From JBBSEX01 sp038239345 (GTDB taxonomy: Bacteria; Acidobacteriota; Terriglobia; Bryobacterales; Bryobacteraceae): 64,000 nucleotides of DNA. The notes below the pieces were generated by a model. That model was not told the DNA's origin. It saw nothing but the letters and a program-made list of their open reading frames with translations, and did not search any database. A program made the translations under genes and the position numbers. The stretch is from the NCBI GenBank assembly GCA_038239345.1, contig JBBSEX010000005.1, positions 248,001 to 312,000 on the forward strand, in the 5' to 3' direction. Positions 1 through 8,713 of the stretch are shown here, piece by piece; position 1 is the first letter of the stretch; every line of letters starts with the position of its first letter.

Positions 1-685
1 CCCCCATTACCAGCATCGCCGCCAAGAGCCCTTGCGACCCGCCTCGTAAAACGCCGACCGTGACACCAAGCAATCCCGCCGAGGCGAACGTGAAGACAAA
101 CGCAACCATCATGGGACCGAGCGTGTCGTCGACGCCGGCAACCTTCCATAACGAAGCGACCAACGCCGGGATCATCAGTGGATAATCCGGGTGACTCCAC
201 AACAGATCGCGGGAAAGAGCGTCTGTCCAGAAGTCGCCACCAGCGAACAGGAATCGTGCCCGCAAATTCCATATCGAATACGCATCCCACTCGCCGTGCG
301 GACTTAGAATGGACAGCAACACGAAACAACAAAACGAAGCCAATATCACCGCACCGCATGTGTAGAGCAAGACAGGTATTGGTTTTTGTGGGTCGCCGGA
401 CGCCTCGCAGAACGGGCAACGCTTCTTTTGTCTCGCCGCAAGCGCCAACAATAAAAGGGCGATGCCGATTTCGATTCCGATAACAGGCCAGACTGAACTG
501 AATCCCAGCGCCAGCGCAAGGAATTGAATAGTTGCAGCGACTCCGCAGCCGATGCCCGCACCTAACGATGCCCGCCAGAGATCATGAATACATAGCCGGC
601 CACCCGTGCCCCAGGCGACGCGGATCAGCAGCCAGCCGATTGAAACGCCCAGCAGAAGCGGCAAAGCAAGAAGCAAAGCGATCAT
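1..685 (-). CDS. Polytopic membrane protein, GT-C/ArnT-like glycosyltransferase (partial)
   Basis: The frame is open from the ATG at 685 to the window edge, so 228 residues of the N-terminal part are visible. It begins with a hydrophobic anchor (MIALLLALPLLLGVSIGWLL), has further hydrophobic segments near residues 45-85 and 103-126, and carries HGEWDAYSIWNLRARF from residue 130. That loop resembles those of acidobacterial membrane glycosyltransferases of the PMT/ArnT type, which use polyprenyl-phosphate sugars. Its ATG overlaps the TGA of the preceding gene (ATGA at 682-685), so the two are probably translationally coupled. The family assignment is an inference because the C-terminal half is outside the window. 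Confidence 0.6.
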   Translation of the reverse strand, partial: MIALLLALPLLLGVSIGWLLIRVAWGTGGRLCIHDLWRASLGAGIGCGVAATIQFLALALGFSSVWPVIGIEIGIALLLLALAARQKKRCPFCEASGDPQKPIPVLLYTCGAVILASFCCFVLLSILSPHGEWDAYSIWNLRARFLFAGGDFWTDALSRDLLWSHPDYPLMIPALVASLWKVAGVDDTLGPMMVAFVFTFASAGLLGVTVGVLRGGSQGLLAAMLVMG

Positions 686-1101
686 TTAGCGGACCCTCGA
701 AACAACGCAACGCCGTTGCCGAAGTCCTTCAGCAGGGTTAGGTTCCTGTCGAAGTAATAGGACGGTTGCGGCGCCGTACGAAAGTTGCCGATCACATAAT
801 CCTGGTTAGGGCTATTCACCACGATCACTGGCGCCAGTGCGTATTGGGTTACGTAAAACTCAGCCACGGTGATTGGATCGGCAGGATCGCGGCTCGGCTC
901 GGTGATGTAGCCGACGACACCACGTTTCGGCAGTACTTGGCGGAGCGGCTCATAGTGACCCTCAAAGCCCGCGATCCCGTAGGTTTCCCGGCTGGGACTT
1001 GTGTAGTCGCCGAACAATTCCACCAGCAAGCGGAGATTGGAAAGGATCGCGACGGCGGCAAGAACCAAGAGTCCCGCTTTGGCGCGGAAGGTAAGAGACA
1101 T
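682..1101 (-). CDS. Single-pass membrane-anchored hypothetical protein
   Basis: Encodes 139 residues. Residues 7-29 form one hydrophobic segment (AGLLVLAAVAILSNLRLLVE), followed by a soluble domain that is probably outside the membrane. No catalytic motif is recognised. It is the upstream partner of the membrane glycosyltransferase-like gene, with a 4-bp ATGA overlap, so it may be an accessory subunit of that enzyme. That role is inferred from position only. Confidence 0.65.
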   Translation of the reverse strand: MSLTFRAKAGLLVLAAVAILSNLRLLVELFGDYTSPSRETYGIAGFEGHYEPLRQVLPKRGVVGYITEPSRDPADPITVAEFYVTQYALAPVIVVNSPNQDYVIGNFRTAPQPSYYFDRNLTLLKDFGNGVALFRGSAK

Positions 1102-1279
1102 GGAAGAAAGCGTAGTGTACCAGAAGGGGGGCCAGAGCCCGCCACAGTCACAGATCGTCCAAGTTTATTTTCCGATTCGTAAGCTCCAGCGGCACAACAT
1201 ATTGCGACGGCTCGATGGAATTTCGCCGTCTTGATAAATTCGTTTTCACACTTTCGATTTTTACAATCGATCAGCTTCT

Positions 1280-2581
1280 ATGACAAAGGCCAGATATCAC
1301 TTCTGCTGGATGCGCGAAAGCTCGAAGGGTCAACTAGAGTCGGATTTAGGTTTCCTTTTGGATGACGATTCGCTGGAGCTAGCCGTCGCCGGTTGTCACC
1401 CCGCGCAAACGCCGGAGTGGGTGGATGGGCCGGCTAGTAGCGAGGATATGCGCGTGGTGCTAGGTGAGAATGCCGATCGCAAATTGAATCTGATCAAACA
1501 AACCTGCGGGCACATTCGTGAAGCGGCGGGCGATGTTGCCGATTTGGAATTGCACTTACCCCTGATTGATCGGCGGACCTGGAATCGACGCTTCGAAATT
1601 CTGGCCGCGACGAAGTTCGCTTTAAGCCCGGATCTGGCGCGGGTTCTGCCCCTAATGGATGGCTCGGACTGGCACCGGCATCTCGCCTTACTGTGCCAGG
1701 GAGTATCGGCATTGCCGGCGGAGTTCTGGTTACGCTTCGAACACGAGTTCATCCTGGATAATCCCATCGCGCGGATGTCGGTCAGAATTCTGCTGGAGTC
1801 CTATGGCTTTCAAGAACCGCTGGAAAACTGCCAGACGGCGGCCTTGCGCTTTTCGATGCCGGGTGAGACCGGACTAATCTGGCGGCAGTCGCCCCCGGAA
1901 ATGAAAACTGGATTTTTTCCCGCCTACGTGGCTGTGGGGAAGGCGGTGCAGAAGACCATGCGCCGTTGGCTTCCCTGCCTCTACTTTCAAAATGCCGAAC
2001 CCTTTGGGAAAACCTTCTTCACATATCCGATGCTGACGTACACGCATTCGCGGATCCATCCTGGCCGGGGCAGCAACGAATTCACGTACGATGTCCTGGA
2101 TGAGGCGGCGGTACGTCTGGCGTGCAATTTCGGGCAACAACATCTTCAGGAAAGGCTGACCCAGATTCGCCAGGCATTGCGCGAGATGGGCCATATGGAT
2201 ACCGAGCGCCTCTACAATCCAGGTAACGCGCGCAACATCGTGGACTTGGTTTTCCATCGCCGGACCGGCCTTGCGAGTCTATTGTCGGCGGAAACTAAGA
2301 TTATGGATGCCCTGGTCAGTTACGGCGCTGGAACGCCACGGCGTATCCAATCGGGTCAAGTGCTGCGTGCCGCCGATGAACTGGCGACGGCGGTAGACCG
2401 GCAACTTCATCGCGCGTTGAAAGGTCACGATTTTTCGGAGCTGTTCCCGTTGTTACTGATGGAAGCCGCGAACGCTTTGAGCGGAGCCCTCGGGGGCAAC
2501 ACCGGAATCCAGGTTGAACTACGTCTTGACGATCGCAAATTCCAGACGGTCATCGGACAAAAAGTCGCGGACGCAGCCTAG
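1280..2581 (+). CDS. Hypothetical protein, 433 aa
   Basis: A long soluble protein without signal peptide or membrane segment, and I do not recognise the family. It is rich in Trp, Arg and His (for example WMRESSKGQLESDLGFLL near the N-terminus) and has a helical C-terminal third. A TACAAT -10-like box at 1262-1267 lies only 13 bases before the ATG and no Shine-Dalgarno sequence is visible, so the mRNA may be nearly leaderless. The last 63 bases overlap the end of the convergent glycosyltransferase gene on the other strand. It stands alone on the plus strand, so context gives no function. Confidence 0.7.
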   Translation: MTKARYHFCWMRESSKGQLESDLGFLLDDDSLELAVAGCHPAQTPEWVDGPASSEDMRVVLGENADRKLNLIKQTCGHIREAAGDVADLELHLPLIDRRTWNRRFEILAATKFALSPDLARVLPLMDGSDWHRHLALLCQGVSALPAEFWLRFEHEFILDNPIARMSVRILLESYGFQEPLENCQTAALRFSMPGETGLIWRQSPPEMKTGFFPAYVAVGKAVQKTMRRWLPCLYFQNAEPFGKTFFTYPMLTYTHSRIHPGRGSNEFTYDVLDEAAVRLACNFGQQHLQERLTQIRQALREMGHMDTERLYNPGNARNIVDLVFHRRTGLASLLSAETKIMDALVSYGAGTPRRIQSGQVLRAADELATAVDRQLHRALKGHDFSELFPLLLMEAANALSGALGGNTGIQVELRLDDRKFQTVIGQKVADAA

Positions 2582-3337
2582 AACGTCGTCGACGGTTGCA
2601 TCCTGGAGGACACGCACGTTCGCGCCGCGAGGAGCCCACACCACCGGATTCGTGGACGAGAATAAAGCGACGGTGGGGATGCCGACCGCGGCGGCGAGAT
2701 GTGTGATCCCCGAATCATTTCCGATGTAGGTCTTCGCTCGTCCTAAGAACTGAGCCACCTCGTCAAGTCCGTCGAACCGTATGGCCCCCTCCAATTCCTC
2801 TTCCGGTCCAGCGCACCAGCGAATCGGGAGTGGCAATCTGCGAGCCAGTTCACGATAGCTTTCGAGAGGCCAATTTTTCTTTCGACCGCCAGAAAAAGGA
2901 TGGATCACGGCGTAGTCTTCGGTGGCTCGCTCAACGAATATTCGCGGCAGCGACGGCAGCGGTGCCCCGACTTGCAGGGCGAAGAAATCCGCCGCATGCA
3001 GGGATCCGCTGGAATCGGGCAGCGCCGGGAAGAATGCAAAAGGCAGACCTGCCACCGCGCCGCGGAATTCCTGGCGATTCGCTCCGTACCAGGAGATTAC
3101 AGAATCGAAACTCTCTAACGCCCGCAGCACGGAAGCTGGCGGTTCCACTCCGGCGAGTCCAACATGGTCAAGGCCGGTGTCCATGATCGCCCGAACGCGA
3201 TCGGCAAAATAAATCAGCGGGACGATCGCCCTGTTGGTCCAGACTTCGGTGTACTCGGCTTTGGCGAATTCCATTGCTGGAAACGAGAGCAGGCAATCTC
3301 CGATTCCACCGGGACGGATGAGCAGCCGACGCAGAAT
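2519..3337 (-). CDS. Glycosyltransferase family 9 (heptosyltransferase-like)
   Basis: The C-terminal half has the nucleotide-sugar binding region of GT9 enzymes (YIGNDSGITHLAAAVGIPTV, then ALFSSTNPVVWAPRG), so it probably transfers a sugar to lipopolysaccharide or another surface glycan in the cytoplasm. The first ATG is at 3274, but the frame upstream is open and encodes ILRRLLIRPGGIGDCLLSFP, the diagnostic GT9 N-terminus. No ATG, GTG or TTG lies in frame there. Translation must therefore begin at ATT (3337-3335) or CTG (3334-3332), just after the TAA of the upstream amidohydrolase gene (3339), or a start codon has been lost. I take 3337 as the coding limit. From 3274 the product would be 251 residues and lack the acceptor-side beta strand. 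Confidence 0.85.
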   Translation of the reverse strand: MLRRLLIRPGGIGDCLLSFPAMEFAKAEYTEVWTNRAIVPLIYFADRVRAIMDTGLDHVGLAGVEPPASVLRALESFDSVISWYGANRQEFRGAVAGLPFAFFPALPDSSGSLHAADFFALQVGAPLPSLPRIFVERATEDYAVIHPFSGGRKKNWPLESYRELARRLPLPIRWCAGPEEELEGAIRFDGLDEVAQFLGRAKTYIGNDSGITHLAAAVGIPTVALFSSTNPVVWAPRGANVRVLQDATVDDVLGCVRDFLSDDRLEFAIVKT

Positions 3338-3338
3338 G

Positions 3339-4592
3339 TTACCGGATCCCGTAGAGTTTGGCGGCGTTATCGTGCAGGACCATATGAGCCAGATCGATTG
3401 CCCGCTGCTCTGTGATTTCCCCGTCCGCCATCATCCCGCTCAGCGCCAGCCCTAGTGCTTCCCGACCGGTGGAGGCGCCGATCCAGCCCGCTTCCTCCCA
3501 CCCGATTTGCGGCGAGCCGGGATAAGCGTCCGTGGCAAAGAGAATTTTTTCTGGCGCAAATTCCAGCCATTCCCGGATCACCAGCGACACACTATGCGAA
3601 TAGTTTTGCGTCGTCTGAAATGAGAAGTCGGCATAGACATTGGGCTTCATCAACATCGCCGTCACTTCCCGTGTGAAGGGCCAGCCACCGTGAACCAGAA
3701 CAAAATTTGTTTTGCGCAGAGCTGGATCGTTGAGAACCGGTTCCAGCAGCAGCGGGTTGACGCCGGCGATGGCGAAGTATCCACCCGCCCCCGCGGCGGA
3801 GTGCAAATGAACCGCCAACCCTAAGCGGCCGCACTCCTTGGCGATGTAGCGAAAGATGTAATCCTGCAGTAGCTTGTATTCGGAATCGAGGGGCAGCGCG
3901 GTGGTCTTGGAGAACGTGCTATAAACTCGATCGGCATCGAGCTTTTGCGGATTTTGGAAATCGAACGAGCGCAAATAGGCGATCTCAAACTTCTCGGCGA
4001 CCGCGTTCTGCCGCTTGTGGCGTTCGAGAGTCGCCGTTATCACCTTGCTGAGATATTCATCCAGCGTCCCAGGCATTGAGGCAGGCGAGTATCCGGCCTG
4101 CGCAAGATAGGATCGCAGCAACTTCTCCTCATCCGCGACAAACTGTTTGGCGTCGGGATTGATCTTGGCGAGAGCGGCATTGTTCAACGGAAACAGATAG
4201 GCGTCGGCAAAGGGGACCCAGCGGAAGCGCGACGGCGCTAAAGAATTCCCCATGGTTACGCGATTGGCCAGCATCACTTGAATGCCAAGCCGATCCAGCA
4301 CCCACGACGGATAATCCTCGCCCTTTTCCGACATCATCTTTTTCTTGTTCTGGAACAGCGCGGTGGTGGGCGGGTTGCGAGAACGAATCGGTTCCGACCA
4401 GGGTTCCATGGACTCGACCGGCATCGCATCGAAATCCTTATCCGAGGCGTCGTTGCGCACGGGATGCGCATGATTGTCGATTGCCTGGATCTTCTCGATT
4501 TCCGCGCTCAGGGTCTGATTGATCGCCGGGTGTTCCTGCCGGCCACATCCACAAACAACCACCAAGCTCAGAAGCGGCAGGCGGCGGATCAC
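3339..4592 (-). CDS. Amidohydrolase-family lipoprotein (Amidohydro_2-like)
   Basis: A TIM-barrel amidohydrolase of about 417 residues. Metal-site motifs are IDNHAHP near the N-terminus, HLHSAAGAGG and LVHGGWPF in the middle, and ILFATDAYPGSP near the C-terminus. The start chosen is a GTG at 4592 that overlaps the TGA of the upstream gene (GTGA); the frame can be opened further upstream to 4655 but that would lie inside the neighbour. From this start the N-terminus reads IRRLPLLSLVVVCGCG, a lipoprotein signal with the lipid-attached Cys in VCGC, so the enzyme is membrane-anchored outside the cytoplasm. The substrate is unknown. It is the fifth gene of a six-gene operon. Confidence 0.82.
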   Translation of the reverse strand: MIRRLPLLSLVVVCGCGRQEHPAINQTLSAEIEKIQAIDNHAHPVRNDASDKDFDAMPVESMEPWSEPIRSRNPPTTALFQNKKKMMSEKGEDYPSWVLDRLGIQVMLANRVTMGNSLAPSRFRWVPFADAYLFPLNNAALAKINPDAKQFVADEEKLLRSYLAQAGYSPASMPGTLDEYLSKVITATLERHKRQNAVAEKFEIAYLRSFDFQNPQKLDADRVYSTFSKTTALPLDSEYKLLQDYIFRYIAKECGRLGLAVHLHSAAGAGGYFAIAGVNPLLLEPVLNDPALRKTNFVLVHGGWPFTREVTAMLMKPNVYADFSFQTTQNYSHSVSLVIREWLEFAPEKILFATDAYPGSPQIGWEEAGWIGASTGREALGLALSGMMADGEITEQRAIDLAHMVLHDNAAKLYGIR

Positions 4593-5065
4593 TGCACTTC
4601 GACAGGAAGCTGAACGTCGATCGTTCGTGGCGGAAAACACATGTTGTTCGAACAAGCCTGATATTTTAGCTTGCCGGTCTGCGTTCCGCTGGCGGCTTTT
4701 GCCGGAACTTTAAAGCGCGTGACGATTTCGAACTCGCCCGTATATACCGAAATCGGCTTCGGTGAAAACTCGTACTTTTCAGCCTTTCCAGGCGGATACG
4801 TGATTTCCGGAGATTCCAGCGGACCAGCAGTCCAGGTCAGCTTCAGGGGAATCATGTATTCATCGCTTGGCACATTGCTATTACAGTGCAGGCCGTCGCG
4901 CAGGTGGACGGTGATTTTGCCGGTAGCGATTTCCCCGCGCTTGGCCACCACGTTTGCCGGAGGCATCACCACCGCTTGATTAGTTTGCGCTTGCGTCGGC
5001 GGCGCTAGCAATGCCATTGCCAGCAGCGGTACGCTTCTGATTATCGAGCAAATGGAGGATCTCAT
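4589..5065 (-). CDS. DsbD N-terminal (alpha) domain-like exported protein
   Basis: 158 residues with a Sec signal peptide ending at TQAQ (about residue 27). The mature part resembles the periplasmic immunoglobulin-like alpha domain of DsbD: it has a Cys in DGLHCNSNVPSDEYMIP and the pair in KYQACSNNMCFPP near the end. The domain normally receives electrons from the membrane core of DsbD and passes them to thioredoxin-like proteins; here it is a free-standing protein directly after a TlpA-type lipoprotein. Its first 86 bases overlap the 3' end of tlpA in another frame, so the signal peptide region is dual coding. It overlaps the following amidohydrolase gene by GTGA. Confidence 0.8.
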   Translation of the reverse strand: MRSSICSIIRSVPLLAMALLAPPTQAQTNQAVVMPPANVVAKRGEIATGKITVHLRDGLHCNSNVPSDEYMIPLKLTWTAGPLESPEITYPPGKAEKYEFSPKPISVYTGEFEIVTRFKVPAKAASGTQTGKLKYQACSNNMCFPPRTIDVQLPVEVQ

Positions 5066-5585
5066 TCTTATACTCGTTCTTATCTATTAGTCCAACATGC
5101 ATCGAGGCGATTTTGCCATCGCGATCAATTATAAAGGTCGTGGGCAGTGCTTCCACGCCGCCGTACAGGGCGCTCATGGTCTCGCTCCCCATCAATACAC
5201 GGTAGTTCATCTTGCGGCCGCTGACATAGGGCTTAACCGATTCCCAGCCGTCGTCATCCATGGCCACTCCAAGAATCGCAAAGCCACGATCTTTGAAACT
5301 CTGCTCGAATTCCATGAACCACGGAATCTCCGTGGTGCACGGTCCGCACCAGGTTGCCCAGAAGTTCAGCAACACTACCTTGCCCTTGAAGTCCGCCAAT
5401 TGGACGGTTTGACCGTTCGAGTCCTTCAGCTTAAAGTCGGGCGCGTCTTTACGATCTTTTTCCGCCCTGACAGACGACTTCGGCGTGCCATGAGACGCAC
5501 AGCTTGTGATTACCGAAGCAGCGAAAGCCAGCAACAAGGCAGGCAGTAACAATCTGGCGGACATCTTCATTGAGGGTATCACCAT
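4980..5585 (-). CDS. TlpA-family thiol-disulfide lipoprotein
   Basis: 201 residues. A hydrophobic N-terminus ends in VITSCASHG, which fits a lipoprotein signal with Cys29. A thioredoxin/AhpC-TSA fold follows, with the redox motif WCGPC (Cys80 and Cys83) in LLNFWATWCGPCTTEIPWF and the cis-Pro segment ALPTTFIIDRDGK. Such proteins reduce disulfides in exported proteins or during cytochrome c maturation. The next gene encodes a DsbD-alpha-like domain, a plausible electron donor. Three Met codons (residues 1, 6 and 8) could each be the start. The last 86 bases also encode the signal peptide of the next gene in another frame. Confidence 0.88.
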   Translation of the reverse strand: MVIPSMKMSARLLLPALLLAFAASVITSCASHGTPKSSVRAEKDRKDAPDFKLKDSNGQTVQLADFKGKVVLLNFWATWCGPCTTEIPWFMEFEQSFKDRGFAILGVAMDDDGWESVKPYVSGRKMNYRVLMGSETMSALYGGVEALPTTFIIDRDGKIASMHVGLIDKNEYKNEILHLLDNQKRTAAGNGIASAADASAN

Positions 5586-5602
5586 TGGCCGTCGAGGATT
5601 GT

Positions 5603-6148
5603 TCAGACGCGAAGTATTGCCGCCGCCAGCAGATCTTCAAACCAGCGTTCGCGGCTATGCCTGTTTCCCTGCGCAAGCGTGGCTTCCTTGTGTTGACGGC
5701 GGCCTCCGAGGTACCACGCGGCCGTATCGCAGAAGCTTTCGCAAACGTATTCGCGCCATCGACGGCTGCGGCGCATCACGTCGCGCGATGTTAGACCGGC
5801 CTTTCGTTCTTCGGCCGACCATCCCAATTCTCCCCTGGCACTGCGGCGCATTTCCAGGCAGAGAATCGATTCAAATGCCAGCCGTCGCGGATTTCCCAGC
5901 TTGGGCCAGACGAAGTGGAATAGCTCATGCACCAGGATCCTCAAAAACTCGGCGCTATTGGCCAGGAGTGCCGTATCCAGGGTGATGGTGCGTTCGCGTA
6001 ACAAAGCGCCAGCGTGAACCGGCACGCCCTTCAAGTCGCCTGACAGGAGTTTGCCACGATAAGCCGTTAGTTCCGGTTGCACGCCGACGCGAATGGGCCG
6101 CCCCGTTATTCCAGGCAGGCGGAGTGGCGCCAACGACGGCGTGCTCAT
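5603..6148 (-). CDS. HExxH-motif putative zinc-binding protein
   Basis: 181 residues from the ATG at 6148, which lies 4 bases after the stop of the upstream PPIase gene; the frame is open to 6232 but that part overlaps the PPIase. The core motif LVHELFHFVWPKLGN is a zincin-type HExxH, and a downstream REYVCESFCDTAAWY segment could supply the third acidic ligand. No signal peptide is seen. The arrangement suggests a small metal-dependent peptidase-like domain. No known family is assigned with confidence. Confidence 0.7.
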   Translation of the reverse strand: MSTPSLAPLRLPGITGRPIRVGVQPELTAYRGKLLSGDLKGVPVHAGALLRERTITLDTALLANSAEFLRILVHELFHFVWPKLGNPRRLAFESILCLEMRRSARGELGWSAEERKAGLTSRDVMRRSRRWREYVCESFCDTAAWYLGGRRQHKEATLAQGNRHSRERWFEDLLAAAILRV

Positions 6149-6152
6149 CGGG

Positions 6153-7112
6153 CTATTTAACCGTGAACGTCCCGGCAGCGGGCGCGGGCGGCTTGGGAGC
6201 GAAAAACGCCGGGTTTGCGACTTCGACATCATACTGCTTTTGAATTCCTTCCATGAACTCGCGGAAGCGCGTCTGCTTCATATCGTTGTAAATTTTTTCA
6301 CGAACTTCGGCGAAGGGTATCGGCGACTTTTCGTCGACGCGAAAGATATAGAAGCCGTTGTTCTGACGGACCGGATCGGTAATCGTCCCGGCCTTAGCCG
6401 TAAAAACCGCTGTCATTATTTCTTCGGGAATGGTGTCGGTGCGCTTGATGCTGCCGTACTCGCCGTCTTTTTTCTTCGAGTCCTCATCTTCGGAGTTCTC
6501 GTGCACTGCCTTTACGAAATCGCCGCCAGCGCGAATCTTCTTCACCAGATCTTCCGCCTTGGCCTTCGCTTCGGCTTCGCTCATGCTCTTCTTGGCGCTC
6601 TCATCCGGTTTGGAATCGGTCTTGGCGACAAATGGCAAATAGATCACCCGAATCTTAGCCGATTCGTATTTCGCCTTGTTGTCGGCATAGTATTTCTGCT
6701 CTTCTTCCGGCGTAACCTTCACCGCATTGGCTTGCACGTTGATCTCGGTCTGGGCCAGGAAGGATCTGGTCTGGAATTCCAGCTGTTCCTTGGTTGGACT
6801 CTTCTGGTCGTCACCGTTCTTCACGGCCAAGTCGGAGAGATAGCGCATCATCAGCAACGTGCCCAAAACCTTTTTGGGATTCTGCTGATAAGCGGTTTCG
6901 ACATTGGGCGGAAGGCCGGAAGTGAGCTTCTTTACATCGGCGGCGGTCAGATTCTTGCCGTTCGCTTTGGCGACTATAGTGTCGGGGGGAATGTCGGCCG
7001 GCGTGGCCGCTGGGGGGGCGGGCTTCACGGGCGATCCAGGCGTTAGAATGGCCGGGGATTGCCCAAACGCAAGCGACCCGGCAAGAAGGCAACAAACAAC
7101 GCAGATTTTCAT
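6153..7112 (-). CDS. Exported parvulin-type peptidyl-prolyl isomerase (PpiC/SurA family)
   Basis: 319 residues with an N-terminal signal sequence (ICVVCCLLAGSLAFGQ), a Pro-rich linker, a SurA_N-like helical region and a C-terminal rotamase domain (residues about 150-290) with GEYGSIKRTDTIPEEIM and NNGFYIFRVDEKSP. The role is folding of exported or outer-membrane proteins by cis-trans prolyl isomerisation. It heads a six-gene minus-strand run and sits 45 bases after the acetylesterase gene. The C-terminus ends in a Pro/Ala-rich tail. Confidence 0.9.
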   Translation of the reverse strand: MKICVVCCLLAGSLAFGQSPAILTPGSPVKPAPPAATPADIPPDTIVAKANGKNLTAADVKKLTSGLPPNVETAYQQNPKKVLGTLLMMRYLSDLAVKNGDDQKSPTKEQLEFQTRSFLAQTEINVQANAVKVTPEEEQKYYADNKAKYESAKIRVIYLPFVAKTDSKPDESAKKSMSEAEAKAKAEDLVKKIRAGGDFVKAVHENSEDEDSKKKDGEYGSIKRTDTIPEEIMTAVFTAKAGTITDPVRQNNGFYIFRVDEKSPIPFAEVREKIYNDMKQTRFREFMEGIQKQYDVEVANPAFFAPKPPAPAAGTFTVK

Positions 7113-7157
7113 TATGGAAGATTCCTGGTTTTGGAACCTTCAGTTTACCATCGGCTG

Positions 7158-8638
7158 CTACTGGATCGCCATGGGGCCAAATACCGGGAGCGCCATATCG
7201 GCTGCATCCCGCAGATTACAATATGGATCCTTGCCGTAGCCGTACCACAATGCAGCTTTTTCGGGAAGCGCCCCGCCGACGTACAGCAAGACCGCATTGG
7301 CGTCGTTTGGATCGAGCATTTCCTTGTAGAGAACCGGCGCAACATCACCATTCGCGGAATGAACGGAAAATCCATTCAAGCGGCCTTCCGACTGCAAACG
7401 CCCGTTCACTTGCGAGAACGTGACTCGTACCACGCCGTTTTCCATCTTGGCGGACACCGGCCGGGGACCCCGCTTCAGCTGCGCGTAATCCTTCATCGAA
7501 CTGAACAAATCGTGCGAGACCAGATTCGCCAAGCGCCTGGCGAGCCGCTTTTGATCCTGCGTGCCAATGTGGATGGCATCGTCTAACGACACATCGACCG
7601 ACGCGATCATCGCCGTATGCGGAATCAGCTCTTCTGCTTTACGCTGCGATTCCTGCAGTAAATTCCATGACGCGGCGTTCTCTCCGTTCACGTGCCGGCC
7701 GAGTTGCACGTAGTAAAACGGAAGGTCGAGGATCCCGAAATCGGTACGGACCGCGCCGACGAAAGCCTGGAACTTCGCCAAAAATTCTCCAGCCGCCTTC
7801 GGATTCGCATCGGCCTCGCCTTGATACCAGAGGACACCCTTGACCTTGCCGCCTGCCGCGAGGACGCGCCGAACCATCGAGCCATAGAGCGAATTGCCGT
7901 TCTCTCCCTTCAGCGCCGGGCTCCATTGATCCATCGACGTACCACCATGGGCGCAAGGGATCAGGCCCACCGGCACGCCCGTGCGGCGCAGCATTCCACA
8001 CCAAAGGGCAAGCCCAGGCCGGCGCCCTTCTTGCGGGTGGTGACGTATTGTTCCAGCTTTTCACCCGTCAAACGCTCCGGCTGTCCGGCGGAATTCTTGG
8101 GCCAGTGCACCGCGTCCGCCGCGCTTGGGACGGTGTGAAGTGGCTCCTGAGCGATCATCCACTGGTCGGCCATCGTGAAGCTATGAACCAGTTCCTGGCC
8201 TTCCTGAACGTCGATCAGATTTCCCAGGCCCTCCATATTCGACTGTCCGGCGAGCACCCATAGGTCGCCCACCAGAAAGTCGTCAATCGATGCCGTATTC
8301 GGGATTCCGCTCACGCGAATTTCCAGCCGGTAGGGGCCGCCCGTGGGGATGCCTTTCATATCGCCGGACCACTTGCCGTTCTTCACCTTCATCAGCGGAA
8401 CCCAATCCAGGCCCGCTAACGGCGCGCCTTTCTGGGTAACTCGCGCTTCCACGAACTTGCCGATGGCCCGCTTATCGGATACCGATCCGGAAATCTGCAA
8501 ACTTGCGCGTTCATCTACGCCGCGCTGGATTACCTGATTGTTCACCAGACCGCTGGTGACCTTTAGATCCTGCGCACTGGCGCAGCTGAGCAGTAAGAAG
8601 AAACCCGTCCACTGGACGCGCCGTAGGAAAGTAAACAA
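7158..8638 (-). pseudogene. Frameshifted sialate O-acetylesterase-like SGNH hydrolase
   Basis: Two frames together make one gene. The upstream frame (8638-7961) has a signal peptide ending near SCASAQ and the block I motif VLAGQSNMEG. The downstream frame (from about 7994 to 7158) carries AHGGTSMDQW and KGVLWYQGEADANP. Family proteins run without a break from the first to the second, and the sense of the protein is restored if one base is added near 7995, between GLGLPFGVE and MLRRTGVPVG. The enzyme would remove acetyl groups from sialic acid or plant polysaccharide outside the cytoplasm. Either the gene is broken by a 1-base deletion or the base is missing from the assembly. Confidence 0.85.
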
Positions 8639-8713
8639 GAGTGCCCCCGCAAGGCGGATTTTAGCAGATCGGTTGCGGTTCTGGCCCTCATCGGAGGCCG
8701 GGAAAAGTACTCG

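Noticed and set aside
6093..7046. 317-residue plus-strand frame opposite the PPIase gene
   Set aside because: Gly/Phe/Leu-rich antisense translation of a charged protein; no start signal.
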